64,000 nucleotides of DNA from Sweltsa coloradensis (GCA_024449915.1 JAMZAV010002015.1:91247-155246); one strand, 5' to 3'. Positions 1-10,568 are shown, counted from the first letter of the stretch. Notes: generated by a model not told the origin, from the letters alone. Numbers and translations are program-made.

Positions 1-2315
1 TGCTGTCAGTCAAGACTATTAGATATAGTTTCGTTCCGATTTACTGAACAAAAATTGAATATGGCGAAAATCGCAATACAAAATTTGAGACTGATCATTC
101 TATGAACAAACGACTGTTTCACCATGCACTAACGAAATTATTTATGTAACAACACGGCGGATAAATAATCGAACACTGTGTTGCAAAAAATCCTTTCTTT
201 ATAACCCCACTTAGACAACATTCGTATTTTGGTTTAGAGAGTATAGAGAACGTACATTCAAATACAAACAATCGCTATAAATTTGTTTTGTTAGTCTATT
301 TGACGCTTAAAGTTGTTCTTTTTTTCATAACTTCTAATAACAGCCGTACAGATAATACGAATTTCGGAACTGCACCAATTCCTCTATAGTTGTAATAGAG
401 AAAAAAATCGTTTTATAAACACTATCAAGGTTGTAATATTATTATTTATTATTATTTATTTTACAGCTTATTGTCAATAGCTATTATGGTAAAATGTTAC
501 AAGCAAATTTTAAAACTTGCGTATATACTCGTCTCGGGAAACGACTAACGAGTAGGCTATAAGTGACAAACGGTCAGAAGATGTGCAATTTGCTTGTATA
601 ATATGCAACATAACATGTGTGATGTCTGCTGGAATCTCTCGACTGGACCGTGGAAATCAAGAAGACGATCTGTAGCTTTCACTGAAGATTACGATACTAA
701 TAATTCAAATTAGCCAATTAGTAGGATGAGCTGTCCATCTTTTACGATTAGTGGATAAACATGCAGGAACTATTAAAAGAAAAATGTAAAACTTGCCAAA
801 ATGACCTGGATTTAAAAGGGATTTCGGTGGGAAATATAGAAAATCCAAGCCTATCATACACTTTTTGAAACGAAACCAACCAATGTGCTCTCATTTAAAT
901 CGTTTACATTTCTACACCAGAATAACTGGGGCAGTAGTTGTCTAAAATCTAAGATAAAAAAGCAGTTGAAAATAGTAAGAAAAAATAAACGATTCTATAA
1001 AAGTTCGTCGTCGGTAACCGTAGCAAGAACTATCTTGTATATATATTCACAGTAAAATTGTTACTGTACGGTACAATGATTATGACTCCGTAGAGCATTG
1101 ACATATAATTGAATCTACGTGCTGGCTATCTGAAAATCAGCTATCTGTATCTTCAAGGGGTATAGAGATAGACACACCCATCATTATACTTGTTCGGGAG
1201 TTGAAATGATAAACGTATGTTATGCGATTTATGCAAAGAAACACGAATGCAGTTATATAAAATAAAAATTATTGTTTTACGTAATTTCATGTTGGCCTAT
1301 TTGTGTGAATGGCTCATGTCCGGTCACGCCGGCAGTTTACTCCTGCTGTGAAGTACTTGAGGTGTTTCCAACATGCAGGTCTGGACTGCGCCTAACTAAA
1401 TACTATACTCGATATAATAATACGGCTTCTTGCCCTGCAATGATTTGCTGCAATCTCAACAGAAAAGACGCGCGAAACAATTTGTTAACAAAATACACTT
1501 CAAAGGGCTGTGCAAACGTGCATATATTGTCGTATTTATTTGAATTCCGTTTAAAGTTTGATTCCAAATTAATACCATTTAATTTATTTAATGCTTGTTA
1601 AAACGTAATCAAATAATTTGGCATACACGAATTATGGACGAAAATAAAACGTGCAGTCTTCAGCTATTACGTAAACCGGGATTGGTGTTAATTTGTTAAA
1701 ATATATAACCTTAACAGTTGTGTAAGTAAAGAACTGATGTAAGTAAATGACTAGCTCATATGTTCATGCTTTCTTTTCGGACTTAAGACATAGGAATTAT
1801 TGATGAAATATATTATATGAAAAATAAGCATGACACAAAATATCGTATGGCTATTTTCACAATGAGGCTGTATTAGGCAGTGTATGTCTGCATCAGCTGT
1901 CCGCGGTAGCTCACATCGCATTTCATTCAATCATGAGCCAGATCAGGCCCGAAAAGCAGGAACTAAATATGGAAAGTAGGGTTAGATTCGAATCCAACAT
2001 AAGGCACGGATGTTTGTAATGTGCTTCCGCGAGTAACATCATTGGCACTTGCACACTACCAGTACGCAAAGCAAGTAATATATTTATAATCCTATTCTAA
2101 ATGCCATAGACAAGAGAAACTTATCATGGAAATTATCCCAGAAACACACTTAAAATCATTCCAAGTCTAACTATACGGAAGTAACAGCCCCCATTCCGAG
2201 CAAATGTAACACCGTGCATTACATAGTTGGCACCGACATTTGGTTTTCTATTACCTGAGTGCGACACTTTGTTTGTTGCAAGGCAGGTCATCGAGATCAT
2301 CCTTTCTCTGGCACC
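1..2315. other. AT-rich non-coding stretch
   Basis: I see no supported gene here. Short open frames (the longest about 109 codons at 1272-1601) show no recognisable motif, no coding-like composition and no convincing splice context. A short TATTATTATTT-type low-complexity tract lies near 438-463. Confidence 0.6.
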
Positions 2316-2385
2316 ACAGACAGACAGACAGACAGACAGACAGAGAAACAACAGACAGACAGACAGACAGACAGACAGAGAAACA
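2316..2385. repeat. (GACA)n microsatellite
   Basis: Two blocks of CAGA/GACA tetranucleotides are separated by a GAGAAACAA interruption. The block creates artificial Asp-Arg-Gln-Thr repeats in several frames, which are not genes. Confidence 0.9.
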
Positions 2386-3466
2386 CAGTCGCACCCATCA
2401 CCCAGTTACATGTGACACACAAGCAAGGAAAACACCTTCAATTTCAAATAGATGCATTGTCTAGGCCAGGAATACGAAAGTGATGTTGGACTGAGAGAAG
2501 GATGTTTGTTTGTATTGTTCTCTTATTGTTTTACTGACGATCAAAACTGGAGTGAAATAAGACTAAGACAGCAATCACAATGCACAACGAAATACCGCAG
2601 AGGGTTTGCATTTGATGACAATAGATTCATAGCCACATATTATACTATAGAGAAATGGAAAGATGATAAGTATGTTGTTATTATCATGGGGAAATGTCAC
2701 TCAAAGGGGTTATAGATCGTTGACAAGTCATATAAAAAGGTGAACAAAACGCACTTTCTTAAAAACTTGAATGCATGGGGTTATGATGATCAAAGTAAAA
2801 TCGTGATTGACAATAAAAACTGGAGATGAAACGATAGCGTTCGTCCGACGTGGCCTTATTTACAATGTTATCTGAAGGTAAAAATAGTGCGATATGAAAT
2901 GAATAAATGTATGAATAATTCATACATCAATTACCCTGTCATTCAAGTAGATCGGGAGACCCGCCTCTACGTATGTGTATGTACTAAACAAATATGTCGG
3001 ACAGTCTTACAAATCAAATATGCTATTTATATGTACATAATTTATAATACAAAATAAAATAAATAACGTAGTACAAAGTATAAACGTAAATAGATAGATG
3101 ATTTGAATCAGTTGTCGGCAATTTCAATGAACGTGTTTAACCGAACCCAAATCGCAAATTACCATATTTTATAAACTGTTCACTTGGATACAACGAAGAA
3201 CTCATCCTACTTCCACTTGTTTAGTTATTTATACTTCAATGAGCAACGTTCAAATGGGCGAGTAGTCCTATACCATCAACACTCAACATCAGTTCATCAT
3301 TCATATGATGATAACGTATAGCATACCAATGTTTTTCTCGATTGTAACTGGCAAACTTTTGACACGAAAGTGCCTGCGTATCGTTTAAAGGGGTCTCGGT
3401 TGAATAGGAAAATTTTGAAAATATCTCGTGTTGTCTGGTAATCAACAAGAACGACTACGCAAAATA
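2386..3466. other. non-coding stretch
   Basis: No gene, RNA or clear repeat is supported. The 87-codon open frame at 2452-2715 has no recognisable domain. Confidence 0.5.
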
Positions 3467-3736
3467 GGGAGCGAAGCTTAGCGTTATTGTTCCACTCTTG
3501 CTGCAGCCTTCACTAATGGTGGAGGTGCCAAGATCATGAATAATCAAACTTTCGGGGGCAAGTCACCATCTCTCCCTCCCCGCAACAGCCAGGGACACTA
3601 AGAACGTTCTGTATAGTTATCCTTGTCGAAGGACACTGTCCTAAAACAAACTAAGGTTAATCGGAGATGATGTGCGGAGACGTGACATACGCACAGGCGG
3701 ACGGACGAACAGAAATGTAAGGGAAGCTTCGCTTCC
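3467..3736. mobile_element. MITE-like element with 13-bp inverted ends
   Basis: The left end GGGAGCGAAGCTT (3467-3479) is the inverted complement of the right end AAGCTTCGCTTCC (3724-3736) with one mismatch. Both ends are flanked by TA (3465-3466 and 3737-3738), as expected for a Tc1/mariner-type non-autonomous insertion. At 270 bp it carries no reading frame. The inner part (CTTCACTAATGGTGG near 3510) resembles a stretch near 36100, so related sequence is dispersed in the window. Confidence 0.5.
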
Positions 3737-4806
3737 TAATATCTACCTGTCAAATGGTATTTTGATTTTTAAACCGAAATATGTCAAACACGCCCTATCC
3801 TATATAAAACACTCTTGATCAGCTACGCTCTATATTTTTCACAGAATTAAATTAACATAATTACAGAGCCTATTAAACATTGAAATTATTTATAATTATT
3901 ATACTTGCTTCCAAGAAACATTTTTTACGATTGTTATAAGGACAATAAATCTAAATATATTCCTGACAAGAAGATGATACCTTACCATAGTCCACGACCA
4001 AATTAGTAAAGGCCAAGGTTGTCGCCGTGACCCATAGAAGTGGGAGGGGGAGGGGGGCACAGAGCGAGCAAAACAATTCAGCAAAACCTGATGAAAAGAA
4101 ATAAAATCTGTGACAAGTTTAGACCAAATAACTCTACTTCTCGTAGATGTGGTGTTGAGCTAGAATTGTATCGTATTGCTGTTTTATATTATCTGTGGTA
4201 TTGCAATAGAGAATTGGTTCGCACTCTACTATTAGTTTACGAGTTACGACAATAAGTAATTCGGATCTCGGAACAAATAACAATCATGTTTCATATGATA
4301 TTTACAGATTCGACGCGTAGCAAAAAACTAAATGTTGGAGTGAGTGAGCATCAGGGTAATTTAAACGGTATGGGAGGGTATTTATTTGCGAAAGCAGCGT
4401 AATGCTCAACGGCATTGTTTCTTGGTGTCACTTCCTCGTCCTCCACACTTGCGATTCTCATGAGGTTCTTCCGAGTTGATGAGATCTTCTCACTCCGCTG
4501 CCCCAGAAGCGCGCGTGAATGGGCACTTGGGCTAATCGAGACGATAAGAACAGATTATGAATTACTGCCTAGATGATGATGATTTTCATTACAAAAATTC
4601 GGAAACTGTCGAATTATCTAATTTTCCTGTGAAAACACAGAATCGTTGAAGTTTCCACTTTCCACCACAATTTGAAATGAAAAGTTATGTTGTGAATGAA
4701 TGAAAGATTGTTTGTTGCTTGATGTTTTTTTATCGTCCTATACGACTAGAGAAGAATCTATCAAAAGTATGAACTTTTCTATTGTTTATTAAATGTATGG
4801 TTCTAG
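3737..4806. other. non-coding stretch before the GC-rich insertion site
   Basis: Nothing gene-like is recognised. A purine-rich tract (GGGAGGGGGAGGGGGG) lies near 4040-4056. Composition becomes GC-rich only after about 4797. Confidence 0.5.
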
Positions 4807-4910
4807 AAGCCTGGCCCCTCTTCCAGCCCGAGCGACGTCGAGCCAGGAGAGACGATACCGCCTCAACTCACGTCACTGGACGGAACCTCGCGGATGTTGC
4901 CGTCAACGTC
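4807..4910 (+). other. possible host exon, left part, interrupted by the Polinton
   Basis: GC-rich sequence follows a TTCTAG acceptor-like site at 4801-4806. From 4809 an open frame of 34 codons runs to the end of the target site at 4910. If the Polinton and one copy of the 6-bp target site are mentally removed, the same frame continues for 30 more codons on the right flank to a TAG at 19696-19698. The opposite strand is also open for much of this stretch and 64 open codons in GC-rich DNA can arise by chance, so exon status is only a suggestion. I do not recognise the encoded sequence. Confidence 0.25.
4905..4910. repeat. Polinton target-site duplication, left copy
   Basis: AACGTC immediately precedes the terminal AG of the element and is identical to the six bases at 19600-19605. 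Six-base duplications are the Polinton norm. Confidence 0.93.
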
Positions 4911-4934
4911 AGTAGGTAAGAACAGAGGGTTCTG

Positions 4935-4964
4935 GCGCAGGTGCTCCCAGGTGCAAAGGTGCAC
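4935..4964 (+). repeat. TIR boundary motif, outer left copy
   Basis: The block reads CAGGTGC-N3-CAGGTGC-N3-GGTGCAC. A nearly identical block, in the same orientation, closes the inner edge of this repeat at 5616-5646. Inverted copies occupy the two edges of the right repeat. Confidence 0.75.
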
Positions 4965-5160
4965 TTCCGGTCACGTGACATCCGCCATCTTGTTTCCGGT
5001 CACGTGCTTCCGGTCACGTGTTTCCGGTCGCCATCTTGAATTTCCGTCCGCCATTTTGATTTTCCAGCCGCCATTTTGTCCGCCATTTTGAATTTCCAGC
5101 GCCACCATTTTAGCTCTGCCGCCATCTTGGCCGCCATTTTAGCTCGAGCGCCATTTAAGT
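4963..5160. promoter_or_regulatory. array of YY1-, E-box- and ETS-like motifs in left TIR
   Basis: About six exact CCGCCAT (ATGGCGG inverted) heptamers, several one-base variants and three CACGTG hexamers are packed into about 200 bp, with TTCCGG motifs between them. AAGATGGCGGC is the known YY1 core, CACGTG the USF/MYC-type E-box and CCGGAAGT the ETS/GABP core. A promoter or host-factor docking role is inferred, not shown. Confidence 0.5.
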
Positions 5161-5335
5161 TTCGCCGTCATCTTTGCCGTGTCCTCGTCACCATTTTCGA
5201 ATTTTCAAATATCGCGCCACTTCTTGGCGTTCCGCGCGCTCTAGTAACCATTTTAGGTACTTTGAATTTCACCGATATATTTTATTTTTTAATTCATATT
5301 TATTTCCAATTGAAAGCGACCTTGAAAAAAAGTGT

Positions 5336-5417
5336 CAGATTACCGTGTCTCGAACCATGATCAACTCGGGCACCTTGGATTACTAGCTCATCGCCTTACC
5401 CACTCGGCTAGCAAGAC
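5336..5417 (-). other. tRNA-Ser-like sequence in left TIR
   Basis: Read on the minus strand, it has a D-arm-like block TAGCCGAGTGGGTAAGGCGA (an A-box match) and a B-box-like GGTTCGAGACA, spaced as in a class II (long variable arm) tRNA. A T-run follows. The acceptor and T stems do not pair well, so it is a tRNA-derived relic or promoter cassette rather than a working tRNA. It is the inverted counterpart of 18920-19001. Confidence 0.55.
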
Positions 5418-5615
5418 ATATGCATAGCTTGTGTTAATCGGTGATACTTATAATAGCTTCAGATAAACCACGCCTCCACATGACGTCACACAGGCTATTA
5501 ACTAATAGCTTCTCTTAAGTGTTTCACTTCGCGGTATTCAAATAGCGTTCTGAGAGTTCAACGTTACAGACTTAGTAAATTTAAGATTTACCATAGGACG
5601 TATGCGACATCACTA

Positions 5616-5646
5616 GCGCAGGTGCAGGCAGGTGCGGAAGGTGCAC
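5616..5646 (+). repeat. TIR boundary motif, inner left copy
   Basis: CAGGTGC-N3-CAGGTGC-N4-GGTGCAC ends the left repeat. Similarity to the right repeat stops just beyond it. It is the inner partner of 4935-4964. Confidence 0.75.
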
Positions 5647-6083
5647 CTACGTCACAGATCACGTGACGACTACCATTTTTTTAATAGCTTCTGCTCTTTG
5701 CTTAAACAGGCTATTAAGTTAATAGCTTTAGTCACATGTCTTCATGACCGCGCTTTTCAAACGTCATTTTGCAGAATCAACATGAAGACATTCACAGACA
5801 AGAACAAACATGAAACCAGAGTGTCAGCATTTTAATTCTATTCACAAGCTTGCTTGCTTCAGAGTTCAATAACTCTGCATTATCGATGCATACATGTTTA
5901 AACAGGTCAGCAGTTTTATTTCTCAGTATCCAAGTGCGGAAATATCTCTCTCTCTCTCGCTCTCTCTGGACATTTCCAATTAGTACACGTGTTTGCTATT
6001 TTTATGCAAGTGTGAGTGAACCTCCGCCATTATTCAACTGACACTCGACCAGTCAACAGGTGTGCTCCTCAAATCATTCACAT
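5647..6083 (+). promoter_or_regulatory. unique 5' region with first leader exon
   Basis: No coding sequence is recognised. The block at 5672-5740 repeats, in diverged form, the AATAGCTT...AGGCTATTA...AATAGCTT pattern of the adjacent terminal repeat (about 5448-5520) and is present on the left side only. A CT microsatellite lies at 5946-5968. The region ends at a strong 5' splice site, CAT|GTAAGTA, with the intron starting at 6084. The transcription start is therefore probably in or near the left terminal repeat. Confidence 0.45.
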
Positions 6084-6192
6084 GTAAGTACAGCATTAAA
6101 TATTTTCCTACTTTTCACTTTGTAGTTCAAGTAAGTAAAACAAGATAATATAATTTATTTATTTTTTATTTTTATTTATTTATTTTTTACAG

Positions 6193-6263
6193 ATATTTCA
6201 AATTCTGCACACTCACCCGCCTACATAGCACCCGACATCAACCACTATCAATACATCTTCTAG
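6193..6263 (+). other. non-coding leader exon 2 (predicted)
   Basis: A 71-bp segment is preceded by a T-rich tract ending TTTTTTACAG and followed by TAG|GTAAGTC, both strong splice signals. It lacks a useful start codon and has no long open frame, so it looks like 5' untranslated leader of the polymerase transcript. Its 3' half (GACATCAACCACTATC) is weakly similar to the next two exons. Confidence 0.5.
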
Positions 6264-6419
6264 GTAAGTCAATTTGAATGATACTTATTTAGTATTTATT
6301 CAAAGTCAATTTATTACTAAGATTATCTGAATATCATCGAAACTCAGACACACGTCACTATTTATTTTTTATTGATTGAGTGAATAAACAATGTAATGTT
6401 TCTTTTTCATTGTTTTCAG

Positions 6420-6486
6420 ATTTCGCCAACCGCAATCTACTCCATCCGTACTTCGCATCTGCAGTTCCAATCGACAACAACTATAA
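6420..6486 (+). other. non-coding leader exon 3 (predicted)
   Basis: A 67-bp segment lies between TTTTCAG and AA|GTAAGTGC. It is clearly related to leader exon 4: both share CGCAATCTACTC, CGTACTTC-CATC and TCGACAACA in the same order, and both donors read GTAAGTGCAAA. This indicates a tandem exon duplication. Confidence 0.5.
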
Positions 6487-6675
6487 GTAAGTGCAAATAT
6501 TTTCGATTCTTTCAACATTTTAGTCATTTTTGAAAAAATAATCTTTTAACCAATTATTTTTAACATAAAATTATTTTATTGTACATCAGTCAAAACTATT
6601 TATCATTTTTTATTTTTAACAGGGACTCATTTATACATTCATGTAAATTATTAGCGTTATGTTTATTATTTTCAG

Positions 6676-6739
6676 ATCTTGCGCAATCTACTCTACCCGT
6701 ACTTCACATCCGCTGACTCAACTCGACAACAGTTGTTAA
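6676..6739 (+). other. non-coding leader exon 4 (predicted)
   Basis: A 64-bp segment lies between ATTTTCAG and TTA|GTAAGTGC and is a diverged duplicate of leader exon 3. The next acceptor, TTCACAG at 7017-7023, joins directly to the polymerase start codon at 7026. Confidence 0.5.
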
Positions 6740-7025
6740 GTAAGTGCAAAAATTAACAAAGATTATAACTATTCAAATTTGAAATGAGAATTTATTAACC
6801 ATATTTCTACGCAGTATATTTTACGATATTTACAACCATACATCTAGATGTGCGAGGTATTTATGATTTTCGTTTTAGTATATGTTTTAATTTTATAATT
6901 TTTATATTTCAAAGCACACTTTTTTAATGTTACATCTATTTCCAACTCATTTAAATGTTATTTTTCAACAGTATTTATGATTTTATATATGACAATATTC
7001 TCATTCAAAATTTATGTTCACAGAT

Positions 7026-10000
7026 ATGGAGAGTTCTGCAAAACACTTGTGCGAGGTGTGCGGCGCTTCATTCACCAGGAAGTCATCGCTCACCCGCCAC
7101 AAGAAGACAACACACGAGAGCAGCGGTCCCCTGAAATGTCACATCTGCGAGACCACATTTACACGAGCGGACAACCTACAACACCATCTTGATAGAGGTC
7201 ATTCCACCTTGTACGAATGTGATGTATGCGGTAAGAAATTTACTCACAAGTCACATCTTTCAAATCATAGGAGATCTCATGAAACAGTTCACGAGAGTGT
7301 GCTTGAGGGTAATTCGAACCAAACCTCAAACCCTGGGAATGTTATGGACGTTGATGAAAACGCATGCTCGGGTGATGACCCGTGCAATATGGAATCCGCT
7401 CTCGACGGCACAGTCAAATCCTATAGTTTTTCAAAATCCGATATTGGGCGGGATATTTTGCTATTTTTATCCGAACATGAGAATGAAATTAAAGCTAAAT
7501 TGTTAAATGATCTTTCGGAATATAAGGGGCTTAAATGGTATATTGCCATGTTCGTACAATATACAAGACCTGCCGGCGAGAGCGAAATATCCACAAGTCC
7601 ATGTTTCCGTAGCAAATGCTACACTCTTTTGGCAGAATCGGAATTTAAAGATCAATTTAGTGAGGCATTTGCAACCATTGCTCGAGTGAGTAGCGAATTT
7701 CAAAGGGAGGGGAGTAATTGGAATGTAGAAAATATACATCACATGGACTTGAAAGTTGCACAGTATTCACCTTTGATGGCATCTAGCTATATTCCTCTTC
7801 CCGCGTACCTTCAGAGTAAAAAAGCAATCATTAACATTCAAAATTCCGATCAAAAATGTTTTCTGTGGTCCATATTGGCGCATCTTTATCCACAAGACAG
7901 CAATCCCGCTCGCGTTAATAAATATTATGAACATGAAGCTAAACTTAACATGCAAGGTCTTACTTACCCTGTCCAAATTTCAAAAATTGACATTTTCGAA
8001 CAAAACAATAACATTTCCGTAAACGTTTTCGGCTATGAAAAGGGTGTGTTTCCTCTACGAATTTCAAAATTAGAACATTCTGACCATCATATCAATTTAC
8101 TTTACATTTCGGATGAAACAGATAACCATTATTGTTTAATTACCAATTTTAATCGCCTTCTTAGCTCTCTCACAAAACATAAAAACCAAAGCTTTTACTG
8201 CTATCGCTGTCTTCATCGTTTTTATACTAAACAGCATTTGGAAAAACACCACACCCTTTGCAACCAACATGAACCACAGAGAATCGTTATGCCATCAAAA
8301 GATAAAGAAATTATGAAATTCCAAGATTATCGTTTTGGTTTAAAAGTTCCTTTCATCGTGTACGCCGATTTTGAATGCTATTCAACCAAAATGAGTGGAT
8401 GCTCCCCCAATGACACCACATCCTACACTTCTAAATTATCTTTACACGAACCTTCAGGATTTAGTTATGTCATTATTGACTCACAAGGGCAACCCTTCAA
8501 ACCTCCAGTCGTCTATAGAGGACCTAAGTCTGTTGACACATTTCTAAATTCCATTCTGGCTGATGAACAGATCCTGAAGGAAAAAATTAAAAATGTTGAA
8601 CCCCTTGTCATGACGCCTGAGAATACCCAAGATTTTCAACAAGCCACCACGTGTAGCATTTGTTCTGAACCACTAGGTGAGGAGCGTGTCCGCGACCATG
8701 ATCACCTTACTGGGAAATATCGTGGCGCAGCACACAATGCATGTAATCTAAATTATAAATTGGCTACATTCATACCAGTCGTTTTCCACAATTTGAAAAA
8801 TTACGATGCCCATTTAATTATGCAGGGCATAGGTAAACTTTCCCTTGAGGACCATCGTCTCACATGCATTCCCAACACGATGGAAAAGTATGTCTCCTTC
8901 TCAGTCGGGAGTTTGAGATTTCTTGATTCATTGCAATTCCTCAATGCATCACTGGAAACTCTTGTTCAAAATTTACTTGGGTATGGTCAAGACAAATTTT
9001 CAATTTTAAATCGACACTTTTCAAGTGAAAAACTTTCTCTTCTCCTACGTAAGGGTGTTTACCCTTATGATTACATTGATTCCCCCTCGAAATTGCTTGA
9101 AACCTCTTTACCGCAGCGTCAAGCATTTTTCAATGTCCTTACTCAGGAGGACATCAGCGAGGACGATTATGCGCATGCGCAAAATGTTTGGGATACTTTC
9201 GAAATTCAAAATTTAGGCGAATATCATGATTTGTACGTGAAATCAGATGTTCTTCTTTTGGCTGATGTATTTGAAAATTTCAGAGACTTGTGCCTTCAGC
9301 ACTATGGTATTGATCCCGCCCATACATACACAGCTCCAGGTCTCGCATGGCATAGTTGTCTGAAGATGACCAAAGTAAAATTGGAACTGTTTAAAGATCC
9401 CGACATGTATTTGTTCATGGAAAATGGTATCCGGGGTGGTGTTTCAATGATATCACAACGGTATTCCAAAGCCAACAACAAATACATGCAGGATTTTGAT
9501 GCAAATAACCCTTCAACATTTTTAATGTACTTTGACTGTAATAACCTGTACGGGGTTCCAATGTGCGAGCATCTACCAACCGGCAAATTCAAATGGCTTA
9601 ATGAAGGGGAAGTGGAAGCTTTCAACGTCCAAAACATTCCTGATGACAGTGATTTAGGATATGTGTTAGAGGTTGACTTGGCATATCCAAACCACTTGCA
9701 CGATCTTCACAACGATTATCCCCTTGCACCAGAGAGAATGAACATCACTGAAGACATGGTTTCACCTTATTCAAAAGACATTGCATCAAAATTTAATTTT
9801 TCACTTTCAAATAAGGTGTCTAAGCTAGTTCCAAATTTGCAAAACAAGAAAAATTATATTATTCACTATCGAAATTTAAAACAGTACCTTTCTTTGGGCA
9901 TGCAAGTTACTAAAGTCCACCGTATTCTCGAATTTTCACAATCTCCTTGGCTAAAACCTTTTATCGAGTTCAACACGAACAAACGTAAAAACGCTCAAAA

Positions 10001-10568
10001 TGATTTCGAACGCGAGCTATACAAATTATTAAATAACAGCATTTTTGGAAAAAGTTGTCAGAATGTACGTAACCACATCAACATGGAATTGGTAAATGAG
10101 AAAAGAAGAGTTTTAAAACTCGTGGCTTCGCCAGCGTTCGAAGGTTTCAAAATTTTTGCAAACAACCTTGTGGCCGTACACTCGAAACGCGTAAAACTTG
10201 AATTAAACCGTCCCATTTATACTGGTTTTGCAATTTTGGATCTAAGCAAGATTGTAATGTACAAGTTTCATTACGACTATGTTAAAACCAAATTTGGTAC
10301 AAGAGCAAAATTGATATTTACTGATACAGATTCCCTTACCTACGAAATTGAAACGGATGATGTGTACATGGATATGAAGCAAGACGAAGAGCTATTTGAC
10401 ACATCATCATACCCTAAAGAACATCCCTTGTACAGCGACGTTCGTAAAAAACAGCTGGGGAAATTTAAAGACGAACATGATTCAAGAATTATCAAAGAAA
10501 TTGTGGCATTGCGCCCTAAAATGTATTCTATTTTGGAAGATTGTGGAAAAGTTAAAAAAAGTAGGTAA
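7026..10568 (+). CDS. protein-primed family B DNA polymerase with N-terminal zinc fingers
   Basis: This is the element's replicative polymerase. I chose ATG 7026 because an acceptor (TTCACAG|AT) ends at 7023, which puts the upstream in-frame ATG at 7014 in the intron. Counted from 7026, three C2H2 fingers lie at residues 9-30, 38-59 and 65-85, with a further C2HC-like motif from Cys392. The exonuclease motifs are DFECYS (Asp448), NLKNYD (Asn589) and YVKSD (Tyr737). Between exo I and exo II sits an endonuclease VII/HNH-like zinc motif, CSIC...DHDHLTGKYRGAAHN (from Cys543). Polymerase motif A is DCNNLYG (Asp837), the Kx3NSxYG-type motif B is NNSIFGK (Asn1004) and motif C is DTDS (Asp1100 and Asp1102). 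All catalytic positions are present. The frame ends early at 10566 after a run of seven A (10554-10560), and the normal C-terminal region continues in another frame. Confidence 0.93.
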   Translation: MESSAKHLCEVCGASFTRKSSLTRHKKTTHESSGPLKCHICETTFTRADNLQHHLDRGHSTLYECDVCGKKFTHKSHLSNHRRSHETVHESVLEGNSNQTSNPGNVMDVDENACSGDDPCNMESALDGTVKSYSFSKSDIGRDILLFLSEHENEIKAKLLNDLSEYKGLKWYIAMFVQYTRPAGESEISTSPCFRSKCYTLLAESEFKDQFSEAFATIARVSSEFQREGSNWNVENIHHMDLKVAQYSPLMASSYIPLPAYLQSKKAIINIQNSDQKCFLWSILAHLYPQDSNPARVNKYYEHEAKLNMQGLTYPVQISKIDIFEQNNNISVNVFGYEKGVFPLRISKLEHSDHHINLLYISDETDNHYCLITNFNRLLSSLTKHKNQSFYCYRCLHRFYTKQHLEKHHTLCNQHEPQRIVMPSKDKEIMKFQDYRFGLKVPFIVYADFECYSTKMSGCSPNDTTSYTSKLSLHEPSGFSYVIIDSQGQPFKPPVVYRGPKSVDTFLNSILADEQILKEKIKNVEPLVMTPENTQDFQQATTCSICSEPLGEERVRDHDHLTGKYRGAAHNACNLNYKLATFIPVVFHNLKNYDAHLIMQGIGKLSLEDHRLTCIPNTMEKYVSFSVGSLRFLDSLQFLNASLETLVQNLLGYGQDKFSILNRHFSSEKLSLLLRKGVYPYDYIDSPSKLLETSLPQRQAFFNVLTQEDISEDDYAHAQNVWDTFEIQNLGEYHDLYVKSDVLLLADVFENFRDLCLQHYGIDPAHTYTAPGLAWHSCLKMTKVKLELFKDPDMYLFMENGIRGGVSMISQRYSKANNKYMQDFDANNPSTFLMYFDCNNLYGVPMCEHLPTGKFKWLNEGEVEAFNVQNIPDDSDLGYVLEVDLAYPNHLHDLHNDYPLAPERMNITEDMVSPYSKDIASKFNFSLSNKVSKLVPNLQNKKNYIIHYRNLKQYLSLGMQVTKVHRILEFSQSPWLKPFIEFNTNKRKNAQNDFERELYKLLNNSIFGKSCQNVRNHINMELVNEKRRVLKLVASPAFEGFKIFANNLVAVHSKRVKLELNRPIYTGFAILDLSKIVMYKFHYDYVKTKFGTRAKLIFTDTDSLTYEIETDDVYMDMKQDEELFDTSSYPKEHPLYSDVRKKQLGKFKDEHDSRIIKEIVALRPKMYSILEDCGKVKKSR

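Larger units (their letters stand above)
4911..5646 (+). repeat. Polinton terminal inverted repeat, left
   Basis: The 736-bp left repeat pairs with 18691-19599. It contains, from outside in: the terminal AGTAGGTAAG, a GGTGCAC-type motif block, an array of CCGCCAT and CACGTG motifs, a tRNA-Ser-like sequence on the minus strand, AATAGCTT/AGGCTATTA motifs, and a second copy of the GGTGCAC block at the inner boundary. It is shorter than the right repeat mainly because the CCGCCATTTTG array has fewer units. Confidence 0.93.

Noticed and set aside
2227..2483. Several overlapping frames rich in Thr-Asp-Arg-Gln repeats
   Set aside because: Produced by the (GACA)n microsatellite.
6977..7506. Short frames overlapping the polymerase start
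   Set aside because: Alternative-frame shadows of the zinc-finger region; the first lies partly in the predicted intron.
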